From contig CM061106.1 of NCBI GenBank assembly GCA_030770545.1, forward strand, positions 18,435,001-18,499,000: a stretch of 64,000 bases of DNA, written 5' to 3'. A program made the position numbers and the translations under genes. The notes beneath the pieces are model-generated. The model was not told the origin of the DNA. It ran no database searches and saw only the letters and a list, made by a program, of their open reading frames with translations. Positions 10,740-20,954 of the stretch are shown here, in pieces. Source of the DNA: Macropodus opercularis (taxonomy: Eukaryota > Chordata > Actinopteri > Anabantiformes > Osphronemidae). Each line of letters starts with the position of its first letter. Position 1 is the stretch's first letter.

Positions 10740-11072
10740 AAAGAGTTCCTCAACCTGGCAGTTCCAGAATCAAAAGGAGTGGGACCCTCTGCTTCAGTGC
10801 TCTGTTAAAATCCTGCATCTCTGGTGGCGAGGCGGTGCATCAACCTATGACACAGGCAGTTTGCACATTTAGAAAAGTTCAATCTGTGGCAGGTCTGTTC
10901 TCCAGCCAGCTGAGGCAATGTCTCTTTGGACTTTATAACTGCTTCATGGGACACAGGTGTAATTTCATGTATCTGATTAATCAGTTTGAATTCTGGTTAG
11001 TCAGTGTCTTGCTTTTGTATTCTGGTTATTAGAGACCATCTTGCTCTGTACTTAGTCAGGTAGAATTACAGA
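10740..11072. repeat. Segment V, duplicated at 17262-17580
   Basis: The sequence from AAAGAGTTCCTCAACCTGGC to about GTCAGGTAG recurs, nearly unchanged, at 17262-17580. Part of it recurs in copy 2 (43847-44075). I recognise no coding function. An open frame of 65 codons is probably incidental. Bases 10692-10735 are a short R fragment. Confidence 0.7.
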
Positions 11073-11452
11073 ATATTACAGAAATATTTTAGAATAGTGA
11101 GCCTTCTCTTTCCCATGGGAAAGGCAGGTAGGGAGACACTGTTTAGTTATAATTGTTTTACAGCATGGACTATGGCCATGAGAGCATGGTAGCAGAACTT
11201 TGATTTGCTTTGTTATCTGTTATACTGACTGACCCTGGGACTGAGCTAATGAGAAGATACATCTTTACTCCCTAGCAACGAAGGAGGTATTTAGGTAGGC
11301 ACAGAGGAGATGACTTCAGATCTACACTCAGGCAGGACAGTTTTGCACTGACTGTGTATGTCTCTTCTTGCAAGAATTAAAGACAACAGAAAGACAACTT
11401 TGATTGATTTTGATTCATTCAACAGGTTGCTAACAGGTTTTTTGCCTCTACA
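11073..11452 (+). mobile_element. LTR-B, 5'-truncated, plus strand
   Basis: The stretch has TTTAGAATAGTGAGCC, CCCTAGCAACGAAGGAGGTA, ACTCAGGCAGGACAGTTTTG and the terminal GCCTCTACA. It lacks the first quarter of the LTR. It sits between segments V and W, whose other copies (17262-18170) do not contain it. The copy 2 counterpart is 44081-44463. Confidence 0.8.
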
Positions 11453-11880
11453 AACACATTTGCAGGTGTTGGATCAGCGTATATTCCTATTCAGATGATG
11501 TCTTTTTGGTGAAAATGGTTCTGTCCTGTGAGGTTAACTATGACTTCAACCACAAGTCAAACTCATTTCCACAAAACTAACCCTGACTCAAATCTGTACG
11601 ACATAGTTAGTGTGTGTAGCTTCCTTATAATGAAACTACCAGCGCAACAACCATGGTTTGTGACTACAATGAGGGCATTACTTGTTTACCTGATTATTAA
11701 CATCTTTTTGGAAAGAGGGGGCATCTCAGTCTCAACTGCCAGTGCAGGAGTCTGCTTGTGTTTCACCTGGAATTCAGTGAAAAAACAAAAACACATTAAC
11801 AACAGATAGATATCACATCTTTACAGATTATTAGGCTGTAAGTAAGTATAAGGAACATATCAAAAGGCGCCTAAAATGTC
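11453..11880. repeat. Segment W, repeated four times in the window
   Basis: The segment runs from CAGCGTATATTCCTATTCAG to about AACAACAGATAGATATCACA. It recurs at 17746-18170, 44464-44889 and, in part, 49880-50180. A short frame in it (PAQQPWFVTT, LLVYLIINIFLE) includes a hydrophobic stretch, but I see no family signature. It always precedes the LINE unit except at 17746. Confidence 0.65.
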
Positions 11881-12864
11881 TCCACACGCACGCTAAGGAG
11901 CCAAACCACTACAGACTAGTTGCCCTGATCCCCCACCTAATGAAGACCAAGGAGAAGCTCATCCACAGCCACCTTCGCTCTGTGGTGAGCATGGCGAAGG
12001 AGCCGCTACAGTTTGCCTACAGGCCGAACATCGGAGTGGATGACGCTGTCATCTACCTGCTGCATCAGGCGCTGACTCACCCGGAGGCTGCTGGAACTGC
12101 TGTGAGGGTCATTTTTTTTGACTTCTCCAGTGCATTCAACGTCATCCGGCCGGCACTTCTGAGGGAGAAGCTGGGAGGGGCAGGAGAGAAGGGACAACTG
12201 GTGGCGTGCACAACTGACTACCTCACCAACAGGCCACAGTACGTGAAGCTACGCAACTGTGTGTCTGAGGTGGTAGTTTGCAGCACTGGGGCTCCTCGGG
12301 GACGGTGCTCTCACTGTTCCTCTTCACACTTTACACACAACACCAGAAGTTGTCACCTCCAGAAGTTCTCTGACGACTCCGCCCTTGTTGGCTGTGTGTC
12401 TGAGGGGAAGAGCTGGAGTACAGGTCAGTCATCAGGGACTTTGTGAACTGGTGTGACAGCAACAACCTGTGCTTAATCAGAAGTAAACCGAAGGAGACGG
12501 TCACCAGTGAGCGTCCAGGGCTCAGACATTGAGATAGTGGACAATTTTAAGTACCTGGGTGTTCACCTCAACCGTAAACTGGACTGGACTCACAACAGTG
12601 ATGTCACGTAAAAGAAGGGCCAAAGTCGCCTCCACCTGAAGAGACTGGAGTTCTGTCTTGAATCTGCACTGGAATTTGTGGAGGAGGTGGGTGAGAGGAG
12701 GATGTTGGCCAAGCTGACATCCATCAAGGACAATGCTTATCACCCACTGCATCAGACAGTGGAGGCTCTGTGCAGCTCCTTCAGTGGTAGACTGATTCAC
12801 CCATAGTGCAGAAAAGAACGATACCGCAGGTCCTTCATTCCCACAGCTGTTAGACTTATCTAAC
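11881..12864 (+). pseudogene. LINE RT fragment (CR1/L2/Rex group)
   Basis: The frame from 11940 reads HLRSVVSMAKEPLQFAYRPN, VDDAVIYLLHQALTHPE, FFDFSSAFNVI, REKLGGAGEKGQLVA and TNRPQYVKLRNC. In other frames it continues to a degenerate catalytic box (LQKFSDDSALVG) and then FVNWCDSNNLCL and KYLGVHLNRKLDW. The Asp-Asp pair is preserved, but several frameshifts and the lack of an endonuclease make it inactive. It ends in repeat R. Two more copies lie at 44890-46068 (with an intact 3' UTR) and 50181-51177. Confidence 0.82.
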
Positions 12865-12945
12865 AGAAAAACATCACTGGTATTGCAGCAGCTTAAACTG
12901 TGCCAAAATGCTTAGAATCACCTGTTCTGTGCATTAGAGAGCAGG
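12865..12945 (+). repeat. Repeat R fragment
   Basis: AACAGAAAAACATCACTGG and GTGCCAAAATGCTTAGAATC mark repeat R. It links the LINE end to the Penelope-like N-terminal fragment. Counterparts are at 46069-46320 and 51178-51262. Confidence 0.65.
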
Positions 12946-13345
12946 TCAAACTTCTTGGCTTGTCTCTTCTTGCTTTTGTCGTAGTGAGATAGCTGAGCTT
13001 TCTGTGTAAATTCTGTGATTGCGTCGTATACAGGTGAGCTCCAAGTAATTTCTGTTTAAGGTGCTCTATGATTTGTTCCAAGGTTTCTATGGTGATATTA
13101 ACCTGTCTAATCCTTTCATTAAGTAGCTGTTCTTGTGATTTCTGGAGGATCTGGTTTACCCGGTAGCTCCTGATGGTGGATCGGAGGCGTGGGCTCACTG
13201 TGATGAAGTTCTGTTGTCTACACCTGAGGCTTAATCTCAAGTGGTTCCTGTCGTCCTGTAGAGTTGGAAAACCAGCAGACAGTGGCCCTCGAGGACCAAG
13301 ATTGGCTACCCCTGTACAATGTTCCTCCCTAGCGCACAGCGCCAT
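12893..13345 (-). pseudogene. Possible Penelope-like element N-terminal region
   Basis: A 150-codon minus-strand frame reads HLRLSLRCRQQNFITVSPRL, RSYRVNQILQKSQEQLLNER and VNITIETLEQIIEHLKQ. The conserved order (LR.SLRC, then a Leu/Glu-rich helical stretch) resembles the region before the RT in fish Penelope-like elements, but I cannot confirm it. The upstream 40 codons run through a CAGGGGTAGCC...GGTCCTCGAGG motif. That motif is common at the end of non-autonomous hAT-like elements in fish, so the start is probably artificial. The frame is kept in part at 46363-46629 and 51265-51669. Confidence 0.35.
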
Positions 13346-13379
13346 CTACTGGCCTACGTGGCTAATTGCTGTAACAAGC

Positions 13380-13690
13380 ATGTCATTTACAATGCTCAAA
13401 ACCTTGAGGAAATTAATAAATAAAGTGTCTTATTTTCACTTACCTATTTCCTCTCACGAACTGCACCATGAACCTCACAATAATTATTTTTACCTGCTTT
13501 TATTGCATTGCGTCTATTTACACATATTTACGTTTAAATGTGAGATTCAGACAGAAAGTCTGTGTCTGGCAGAACTACAAAAAAACCCAAACATCAAAAA
13601 CATGCAGAGAAACTCCACATCTGCTGTTTTTCAAAGTCAAAAACATATCAAAACTCAAAATAGATATTTAAAAGCTTCAGGCCTGGACAC
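13380..13690. repeat. Unit U 3' segment (no gene recognised)
   Basis: The sequence includes AATTAATAAATAAAGTGTCT and ATATTTACGTTTAAATGTGA and recurs at 46770-47040 and 51705-51935. It forms the right end of a unit of about 2 kb (W, LINE, R, Penelope-like fragment, this segment) that occurs once in copy 1 and twice in copy 2. No coding function is apparent. Confidence 0.55.
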
Positions 13691-14347
13691 AGGCGAGTTG
13701 GCCACAGGACGAGTTGTCTTTAAGGCAGGCAAAGCACTCTCCTCCCAAGATCCTGAGAGCGTGTTTTAATCCCCCAACCTGCGTCAGGCCAAATGCAAAT
13801 ATTTTGTGATTACCACAATTTCATCTCAATTGCTTTGGTTGCCAGGTCAGAGACTAAACTAAGCACATGAGGTCCTGCAGTCAGAAGAGGTGATTCTCTG
13901 CACTCTGCCAACAAGGAACGTTCACATAGACATAGTTCACTACAAATGTCCCACACAGCCACACGCGTCGAATCCCAGCAGGGCGTCTCTGCTGCTTCCG
14001 GGACCGATGGCCTCCATTCATCCACGGGTGCAACTCCCAGTTTAAGACCTGCAGTGAACCTGAGTACAAGTGGAAAAAAAGAAAAGAATAACATAAGGCA
14101 AATCACGGGAACTTGGCATTTCTTGAACTATGTGTTGCCAACTCTAAGATATTATAACCCTCTGACTTCTATTAATTAATCAATCATACATCAATCATCA
14201 GTGTTGTTTTAAATTATAACCTTAGATGCAGAGATCAAATAAGTAGATAATTCACATAATTAGATCAAATTTGATTAAAAATAGAAATCAGAAAACTAGA
14301 TGATGCTGTCATCAAAATCCATTACATAACGGTGTGAAGTGGAGAAG

Positions 14348-14907
14348 TCAGAAGCTAACTGTAGTGAGTTTATGTGAGCATGTGTATGTTTGAGAATACA
14401 AAAAACAAACAAACAAACGTGGAAGATAGCTGGCGACCGCCTGGCTCTGCTCCAGCCTCATTCTTCCCTCCTCTCTCCATCCCCGACATAGATCCAGTCT
14501 GGCACAGGATACAGTCCATCTCGAAGTCCTCCCCGTCCTGTCTGCTCTAATCCCTGCGTCAGCACTGCCATCTGTCAATTCTGCTTCTTCAATGCTCTCA
14601 GGGCCATAGATGAGAGGAATGCAGCAACACGAAATGAATCCCATTATCACTACGCCTATGGACACCTGCCTGCCCAACCTACTGAAAACCACCTGTGACT
14701 GCATCTGTCTCGCTTCACTTTCCCCAGTGATACTGTCTCTATTCTTTCAATGCATTCAAATTGACTTAAGAAATTAAGGGAGCACCCTGCGGCATCCCTA
14801 ACAATGCCCTCTTCTGTTCTATTCTCACATCTGCGTTCAGTATTAGTTTTCCCCTCAGCATAGAAGTCATTCAGCACCTGATAAGATGGCGAACTCAAGT
14901 ATAGCAA
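14348..14907 (-). pseudogene. Retroviral env (transmembrane subunit) remnant
   Basis: Two overlapping minus-strand frames read as the end of an envelope protein. The second has a hydrophobic segment (VSIGVVIMGFISCCCIPLI) followed by a hydrophilic tail, the usual arrangement of a retroviral membrane anchor with a Cys-rich inner edge. It lies downstream, in minus orientation, of RNase H and integrase remnants (15224-16445), as expected for pol then env. It is frameshifted and has no credible start. Bases 13700-14347, downstream in this orientation, would be the 3' end of the element, but I could not define an LTR. Copy 2 has it at 47655-48247. Confidence 0.45.
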
Positions 14908-15223
14908 ACATTCAGCCCTACACCAGGGTCTAGGATCCTGCTTAACCGTCTGCAGAATATGATCACACTCCTACCAACTGAACACTGTATTCAACACAAA
15001 AAACTTGCCTGGCTTAGCCTTGGTGCAGATGTAGCAATCAGTCTAGCCATTCGTCCGGCCTGCAAACTGAACCCATCGGTACCAGCTGTTCTGTTGCGGG
15101 GTTATTAAAGGGAGGTCATTTGTTTAATGTAATGTATCAAAATGTCGAGAGACGGGCCCTTCACAGACCGATACATTGGCGCTGGCATCGTTCAACCAAG
15201 AAAAGCTTCATGCGGTGTTAGTT

Positions 15224-16445
15224 TCAGCGTTCTGTGAGCATTTGAGCACAAGCAATGAGAGCCAGCGGCAAAGCGTCTGTCCAGTTTAACCCTGTGCTTC
15301 GGCAGATTTTCAGCAGTTTGTTTTTCAAAATCCCATTGCACCTCCCAACATCGGACTGTGAAGTCGGGCAGTACACACTGTCATACCCATGTTTCACTCC
15401 CAACTTTAGTAAGACACAGTTCACTGTTTTGTCTACAAACTCTTTCCCATTGTTTGAGCTGATCTTCAGAGGGATCCCAAAGCGTGGACACAAAAATTTT
15501 GCCACCGTCTCAGCTGTTTTGTGTTTAGCTTCGACCCACAGGCTGAAGCGATTAATGATCACCAGAAGGTATCGCTTGCCCTGCACTGGACGCCCCCATG
15601 TCTACAAAGTCCACTGTCCAGCAGGCGGCACCATTCCACACCGAGTGTTACACTTGAGACAAGTTTCACACCGACTTAACACATCATCCACATATTGTTG
15701 CTATTTTGGAGCCCAAAAATTCCACTCTCTGATTCTCACTTCCCCCCTTGACTCATGGCTTAACCCACGAGCCTTGTTTATCAGCAAGGACAACAATCCA
15801 GACGGAGCCACAAATAGCCCCTCGTGATTCCTTCATAGCCCGTCACCGTCTTTCACTGCTCCTCTCTGCATCCAGAGCTGGCATTCAGCTTCTGTAACAA
15901 ACACAAGTCCCTAGAGGTGATCTGATCTTGGAGTTTGGTGGCATAAGCAGCCAGAATAGCTTTAGTGTCTGCTGCAGCAGCCCTTTTTGCAGCGCTGTCT
16001 GCAGCAGCATTTCCCTGCGTGACCATTGACGCATCTTTCTTGTGCGCAGCCCACTTAATGATGGCCAGAACTGTTGGGTTCATCATAGCCATCAACAACT
16101 TTCTAATCTGCTCACCACGCACCACAGGAGAACCATTAGCGTATCTAAATCTTCGCCCTTTCCATGCGGCCTCAAACAGATGACAGACCCCATCTGCAAA
16201 AGCTGAATCTGTATACACTTTGGATCGCTTCCCCTCTGCTAGTTCACACGCGCAGATCAAAGCCTTCAGCTCTGCCAGCTGAGCTGAACAGGGTTAAATG
16301 CCCTCCTGGGCACATACCACCTCCAGGTTACCATTCTCCTCCTGATCAACTGCAAACCCGCCTTTGAATGCACCCTCCTCTCTGTAGAAGGAACAATCTA
16401 CAAACAAAGTCAACTCTGCATGCTCAAGAGGAACTGCACTCAAAT
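15224..16445 (-). pseudogene. Retroviral pol remnant: RNase H and integrase
   Basis: On the minus strand an RNase H domain starts near 16430 (LFVDCSFYREEGAF), continues through AELKALICACELAEGKRSK and VYTDSAFADGVCH, and ends near GNAAADSAAKRAA. The acidic residues D, E, D, D can all be seen, but a stop at about 16294 splits the domain. A CETCLKCN motif near 15650 fits the integrase zinc-binding region. The integrase core (15224-15586) keeps YLLVIINRFSLWVEA, but the usual second Asp is Asn (ISSNNGKEFV) and the Glu position is lost. It is inactive. Copy 2 keeps the RNase H (48915-49460) and has lost about 300 bp of integrase. Confidence 0.75.
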
Positions 16446-16966
16446 CTGAACGTTTGATTTAGACATCTTTTGGATAATATCTAACAGATAAACATCTTTG
16501 CCAAACGATCACTCTCACTGGAAACTGTGCCAAAAATATTTAGAATCACCTACTCTTTGCAATGGAGACCAAAAAAACACTAATTTGCCTGCTTTAGTGT
16601 TTTGTTTGAAACATAAAAGATACAAAAAACATCACTTTGATTGCATTAGGATGCAGCAGCTAAAACAATCACTTTGGCTGAAAACAGTGACAAAACGCTT
16701 AGAATCGCCTATTCTGTGCATTTGAGACCAAAAGAACACGACTTTGGTAAAAGTGATTTAAATGCATTTTAAAGATGTTTGCCTGCTTTAATCTTTTATT
16801 TAGATCATATGTAGTACAAAAACATTCCTGGCACTTCTTGCATTAACATGCAGCAGCTAAAACCGTCACTGAGGCTGGAAACAGTGACAAAACGCTTAGA
16901 ATCGTCACTTAGGCTGGAAACAGTGCCAAAACACATAGAATCACCTGCTCTGTTCTATTCAGATCA
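16446..16966 (+). repeat. Repeat R array, about 2.5 tandem units
   Basis: The landmark CACT..(G)CTGGAAACAGTG(A/C)CAAAACGCTTAGAATC recurs near 16508, 16667, 16863 and 16905. Spacings are about 160 and 197 bp, then a short partial unit. This is the clearest evidence that R can be tandem. The copy 2 counterpart (49490-49878) has a 35-bp segment missing here and ends earlier. Confidence 0.75.
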
Positions 16967-17099
16967 TATCTAACACAAAGAGATCACATAAAACCAGTGG
17001 TTGCTGTTTAATTTCTTCCAGCATCGTAGACATGTGAGTTTACTTTGATTGCTAATCTTTTTCAGCCAAATGTTGCCTAAACTAAAGCTGCATTGGGGT

Positions 17100-17230
17100 T
17101 TATAAGTGTCTTGTGATATCAGAAAAGCTGTTCAACCACACTGGTTGTTGGACTGGTGACCTGTACCGCTCCTCTCAAGCCACATGATAGTTGGGATAGA
17201 CTCTAGCATATTTTCAAGTCTTGAGAGAAC
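17100..17230 (+). repeat. Probable fish LINE/SINE 3'-domain fragment
   Basis: TTGGACTGGTGACCTGT and, downstream, AGTTGGGATAGACTCTAGCA resemble the widespread teleost motif (GGACTGGCGACCTGT...GGGATAGGCTCCAGC) found at the 3' ends of RTE-related LINEs and SINEs. The similarity is recalled from memory and the fragment is diverged. It is present in copy 1 only. Confidence 0.4.
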
Positions 17231-17261
17231 AAATCGGTACAACAAAGCAAAGTAAAGAGTT

Positions 17262-18170
17262 CCTCAACCTGGCAGTTCCAGAATCAAAAGGAGTGGGACC
17301 CTCTGCTTCAGTGCTCTGTTAAAATCCTGCATCTCTGGTGGCGAGGTGGTGCATCAACCTATGACACAGGCAGTTTGCACATTTAGAAAAGTTCAATCAA
17401 TCTGTGGCAGGTCTGTTCTCCAGCCAGCTGAGGCAACGTCTCTTTGGACTTTATAACTGCTTCATGGGACACAGGTGTAATTTCATGTATCTGATCAATC
17501 AGTTTGAATTCTGGTTAGTCAGCGTCTTGCTTTTGTATTCTGGTTATTAGAGACCATCTTGCTCTGTACTTGTCAGGTAGGATTTTCTTTTGTTTTATAG
17601 ACTAATTGCTACTTTTTTTTATTAACATATATCATTTTACTAATTAGCCTCATAGCGAGTGTGTGTAGTTAGTTCATTAAAACCAATATTTCTCCTTAAT
17701 CACAACCAGCCTTCCAGTGCGTCTACTTTTTTGTTTGCCACACATTCGCAGGTGTTGGAGCAGCGTATATTCCTATTCAGATGATGTCTTTTTGGTGAAA
17801 ATGGTTCTGTCCTGTCAGGTTAACTATGACTTCAACCACAAGTCAAACTCATTTCCATAAAACTAACCCTGACTCAAATCTGTAGGACATAGTTAGTGTG
17901 TGCAGCTTCGTTACAATGAAACTACCAGCGCAACAACCATGGTTTGTTACTACAGTGAGGGCATTACTTGTTTAAATCTTTTTGGAAAAAGGGAGCATCT
18001 CAGTCTCAACTGCCAGTGCAGGAGTCTGCTTGTGTTTCACCTGGAATTCAGTAAAAAAACAAAAACACATTAACAACGGATAGATATCACATCTTTACAG
18101 ATTATTAGGCTGTAAGTAAGTAAATAGCAAGATTCAGGAATATATATCAATAGGCGCCTAAAACGTCTCC
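17262..18170. repeat. Second copy of segments V and W
   Basis: 17262-17580 repeats segment V (10740-11072) and 17746-18170 repeats segment W (11453-11880). Here they are separated by 165 bp of unrelated sequence instead of LTR-B. This shows the local order before or without LTR-B. The stretch is absent from copy 2, which has the extra unit U (49880-51940) in its place. Confidence 0.7.
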
Positions 18171-18348
18171 ATCTGTCTAAGCATGTTTTTCCATGTAGTC
18201 TAATACACTGCAATAATGTGGCACATAAGTCCATAATAAGTTTTAATCTCACCTGTACAAATGATGACACTCACATTCTCACAGCAGCTTTAACAGGGAG
18301 TAGGTTTTGTTGTTTTAGCTTTTTTTGACTGAAGATCTTTTTTCTTAC

Positions 18349-18461
18349 CAAGCTGTATGCAGCACTTTCTTACGTGCTGCACAGCTGTTGGAACTACAGA
18401 TATTGTTTCTACCATAGCTCCAAGAACAAACCACAGCATGTTGCTAACTTGTAACACATTC
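18349..18461 (-). other. Putative internal exon of an unknown gene
   Basis: On the minus strand a good acceptor (CTCTTTTGTCCCAG) precedes an open stretch reading VLQVSNMLWFVLGAMVE then TISVVPTAVQHVRKCC, which ends at a donor (CAGCTTG|GTAAGAA). The first half could be a membrane helix. It is found only in copy 1. It could be a captured host exon or a retroviral envelope tail. I do not recognise it. Confidence 0.3.
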
Positions 18462-18515
18462 TGGGACAAAAGAGATATATAGTTAATTTAATACAGCAAT
18501 TGGTGAACTTTTAAG

Positions 18516-18909
18516 TCGTTATTAATCACCTACTATAGTTCTGTGGAAGGCCACATGTACAACAGAAACACAGGTCTGGTTGTTACATGCTAACAAAATG
18601 GTCCAAACCTTGTGACTAAGCGCCTGCTGGTCACCACTGAGGGAGCGGCACCAACCTGACCGCACGCATTCACTCACCTCAGTTAGGATCCGTTTCTCCC
18701 GTTTAGCTGTCCACGAGCGGGTGCACGCGCTCATAAATCGTTATTAATCACCTACTATAGTTCTGTGGAAGCCACATGTACAACAGAAACACAGGTCTGG
18801 TTAATACATGCTAACAAAATGGTCCAAACCTTGTGACTAAGCGCCTGCTGGTCACCGCCGAAGGAGGGTTTCTCCCGTTTAGCTGTCCACGAGCGGGTGC
18901 ACACGCTTA
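18516..18909. repeat. Tandem duplication, period 222 bp
   Basis: TCGTTATTAATCACCTACTA starts units at 18516 and 18738. The second unit lacks about 48 bp that the first has (GAGCGGCACC ... TTAGGATCC). Copy 2 has the same two units (51954 and 52175), so the tandem event predates the large duplication. Confidence 0.85.
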
Positions 18910-19279
18910 TATGACGCCACAAGAACATTTTTATTATATATCCACTCAGGACAAACGCACACACAACAACTTTGCTGTTGTTCGATATGTTGTCGATTTG
19001 TTTGTCTTAGGCGTGGTGAGTAGTCCTACGTCTAACTTTCGCCGGGCAAACCGAAGGGTTGTGTGGCGCTCGCTTTTGACCACACAGACTGCTTCGCGCC
19101 GGCGCAATGGGATTGGAGTCCGGCCAAACCATGTGTGGGGGACTTGTATCGTCTGGTCGGGAAATTTTACTAGTGGTAAAAGTTGCAGATTGTGTTATCT
19201 ATGTATATATGCTATTAGAAGAACATCACAAACAGGGGTGGTGAATAGTTTCCCATGGCCTGGGGATTTAAGGGTCTGA
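18833..19279 (+). other. 148-codon open frame, probably not a gene
   Basis: An open frame of 148 codons is kept at full length in copy 2 (52270-52716). Between the copies I count about 17 amino-acid-changing and two silent differences, which argues against purifying selection. It shows no known motif. It lies directly upstream of the promoter-like block at 19340, so it may be upstream regulatory DNA that happens to be open. Confidence 0.2.
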
Positions 19280-19336
19280 GGAAGTTGGGAGTCTTTGTAA
19301 ACTTACCTGTGGTTTGGTTTCCTCCTATGAAGGGGT

Positions 19337-19420
19337 GGAGCCTGGGCTATAAGAAGGGTGACCAGACTTACAGCTAGAGAACTGGTGGACTGATGAAGAC
19401 AGAGAGCACAAAGGTAAGGC
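19337..19420 (+). promoter_or_regulatory. TATA-type promoter and short first exon with splice donor
   Basis: AGGGGTGGAGCC is followed by CTATAAGAAG at 19347-19356. About 25-30 bp downstream a short leader runs to GAGAGCACAAAG|GTAAGG, with the donor GT at 19414-19415. This is the layout of a polymerase II promoter with a short non-coding first exon. In copy 2 (52773-52856) the TATA is kept, but the donor is GGAAAGG, so it is destroyed. Sequence downstream of the donor (19560-19740) is similar to 33070-33250. Which gene it served is unknown. Confidence 0.5.
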
Positions 19421-20341
19421 ATTTCACAGCTGACATAAAAATGTTAATTTCAATGTTCATTTCACTTTTTTTTGATAAGTTGAATATATAGTGCATTTAC
19501 TTTACCTGTTTCTGTCACGTGAAGGTGTTTTTGTATTAGTTTCAACCTAAACATTAGACTGAAATATGTAGGTTTGGTTGCAACTTTTATGATGAACCTC
19601 TGAACCTGTAACACTACCTCAGTATTAAGGCCACGTCTGTCCTCTCTGTGGTGCTCAGGCTGCAGCTGGAGTCAGTTTTAGCATTCCATGATGACAATGG
19701 TGAACTAATGATTGTTAACAGGTTTTGGATTGAAAGAATTCCCCTGTAGGTTGGGGCAAAGCATTGATTTGGGCATAGCTTTAAAACTTCAGTGTCTGCT
19801 TCTATGTAACTTTGTGTTAAACTTGGCTTGTATTTTGATTGATTTGTACTGGTTTTATATTTTAAAGCAAATATGTGATGGACAGTCTGTTTAGGTGAAG
19901 ATCTGTGTGTGTGTGTGTAGCATTTTGAAATGGTTTAGTCACATGAGTTCTGTAGTTCCTTTTAATGATGAAAGTTAGTTAATTTAAATCTACAAATGAC
20001 CCCTGGTAGGATATTAGGAATGACTAAGTCTTACCTTGTGTAAGTCATAAATGGGTTTAAAGAGAATGAACCACGTATGTAAGAAAAAGTTCAGCAAGAT
20101 TGTGGCCTATGATTTAAAGCTGAATTTGTCTTCTTTTAAGCAACTTTGTGGCAAATCTAGCTTGTATTTAGTTTAATTTGAGGTGAATTTATTTTTTTAG
20201 AACATTCATACATCTAGGGATGTCCCACTTAAAATGGGCGAATGACTGTTATGATAACATCATAAGCTTTCTGATGACTCCTTTAGTGACCCGTGTGCAT
20301 TGCTAATAAGCACACTACTGGTTACGTTGCTCGGAACGAAT
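19421..20341. other. Intron-like sequence downstream of the first-exon block
   Basis: No coding region is recognised. The stretch carries short GT runs (near 19905) and ends at the provirus insertion point. 19560-19740 is similar to 33070-33250 in the third block, which suggests a shared ancestral intron. Copy 2 keeps it up to the equivalent of about 20040. Confidence 0.4.
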
Positions 20342-20346
20342 GTGTC

Positions 20347-20735
20347 TGTTAGAATCCACTGATGCTGTACCTTTTTAAATTTTGTTATCATTGTGTGAAT
20401 GTTATTTTCTACTTTTTTTTTTTTTTATAGTGTGGGACATAACTTTTAAACATCTAGGGGGTGTGTGTGCGTAAAAGCATAGTGCAGCCGAGGCTCTGCC
20501 ATTCCTCCACTGTTGCTGTACTGTCCTGCCCTGCCCACACCCATGTCTTATCTCTACTGACAACTCTTGTGAATAAAAGCTGAACCAGGAGGATTTGGGT
20601 GAAGTTGTAACACATGAGAACCCACTGAGCTCCCCTTGTAAAAGTAAAACTTTGCGTGACTCCCGTACATTATTTCACTGTTATTGAACTGTATCTCCAG
20701 GTGCAATCAGCGCTGTTGGTTATTTAAACCCAACA
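20347..20735 (+). repeat. ERV-Tyr 5' LTR
   Basis: The LTR starts TGTTAGAATCC at 20347 and ends TTTAAACCCAACA at 20735 (389 bp). It includes a T-run near 20414, GTGAATAAAAGCTGAACC (AATAAA signal) near 20570 and a conserved AACTGTATCTCCAGGTG. It matches the 3' LTR (23041-23992 without the nested insert) and LTRs at 29157-29505, 32190-32462 and 56647-57027. Confidence 0.88.
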
Positions 20736-20740
20736 TCAAT

Positions 20741-20758
20741 TGGTCCTTCGAGCCAGAT
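20741..20758 (+). promoter_or_regulatory. Primer binding site, tRNA-Tyr type
   Basis: TGGTCCTTCGAGCCAGAT lies 5 bp after the LTR end. The 3' end of vertebrate tRNA-Tyr is TCCGGCTCGAAGGA plus CCA, whose complement is TGGTCCTTCGAGCCGGA. The site therefore matches with one mismatch in that core. The sister element at 29135-29151 matches all 17 positions. Confidence 0.85.
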
Positions 20759-20954
20759 CCCAAGGGACGACATCCTTTGAGGAGGGACAGGACGCACCGA
20801 AGTCTGTCGACAGCCGGATGTGTAGGAACACCCGTGGAAAACCCAGGATGTGAAATTCGTGGCTGGGCCGGTGTTGTAGAGTCTGATCCCTCGTTGAGTG
20901 TCTACCAACAGGGTCCAGGAGACAGTTCCGGTGAAATAATGAGTGAGTACATTG

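Noticed and set aside
13173..13769. 198-codon plus-strand frame
   Set aside because: It overlaps the minus-strand Penelope-like frame and then runs into non-coding repeat. Copies at 46562 and 51497 end differently.
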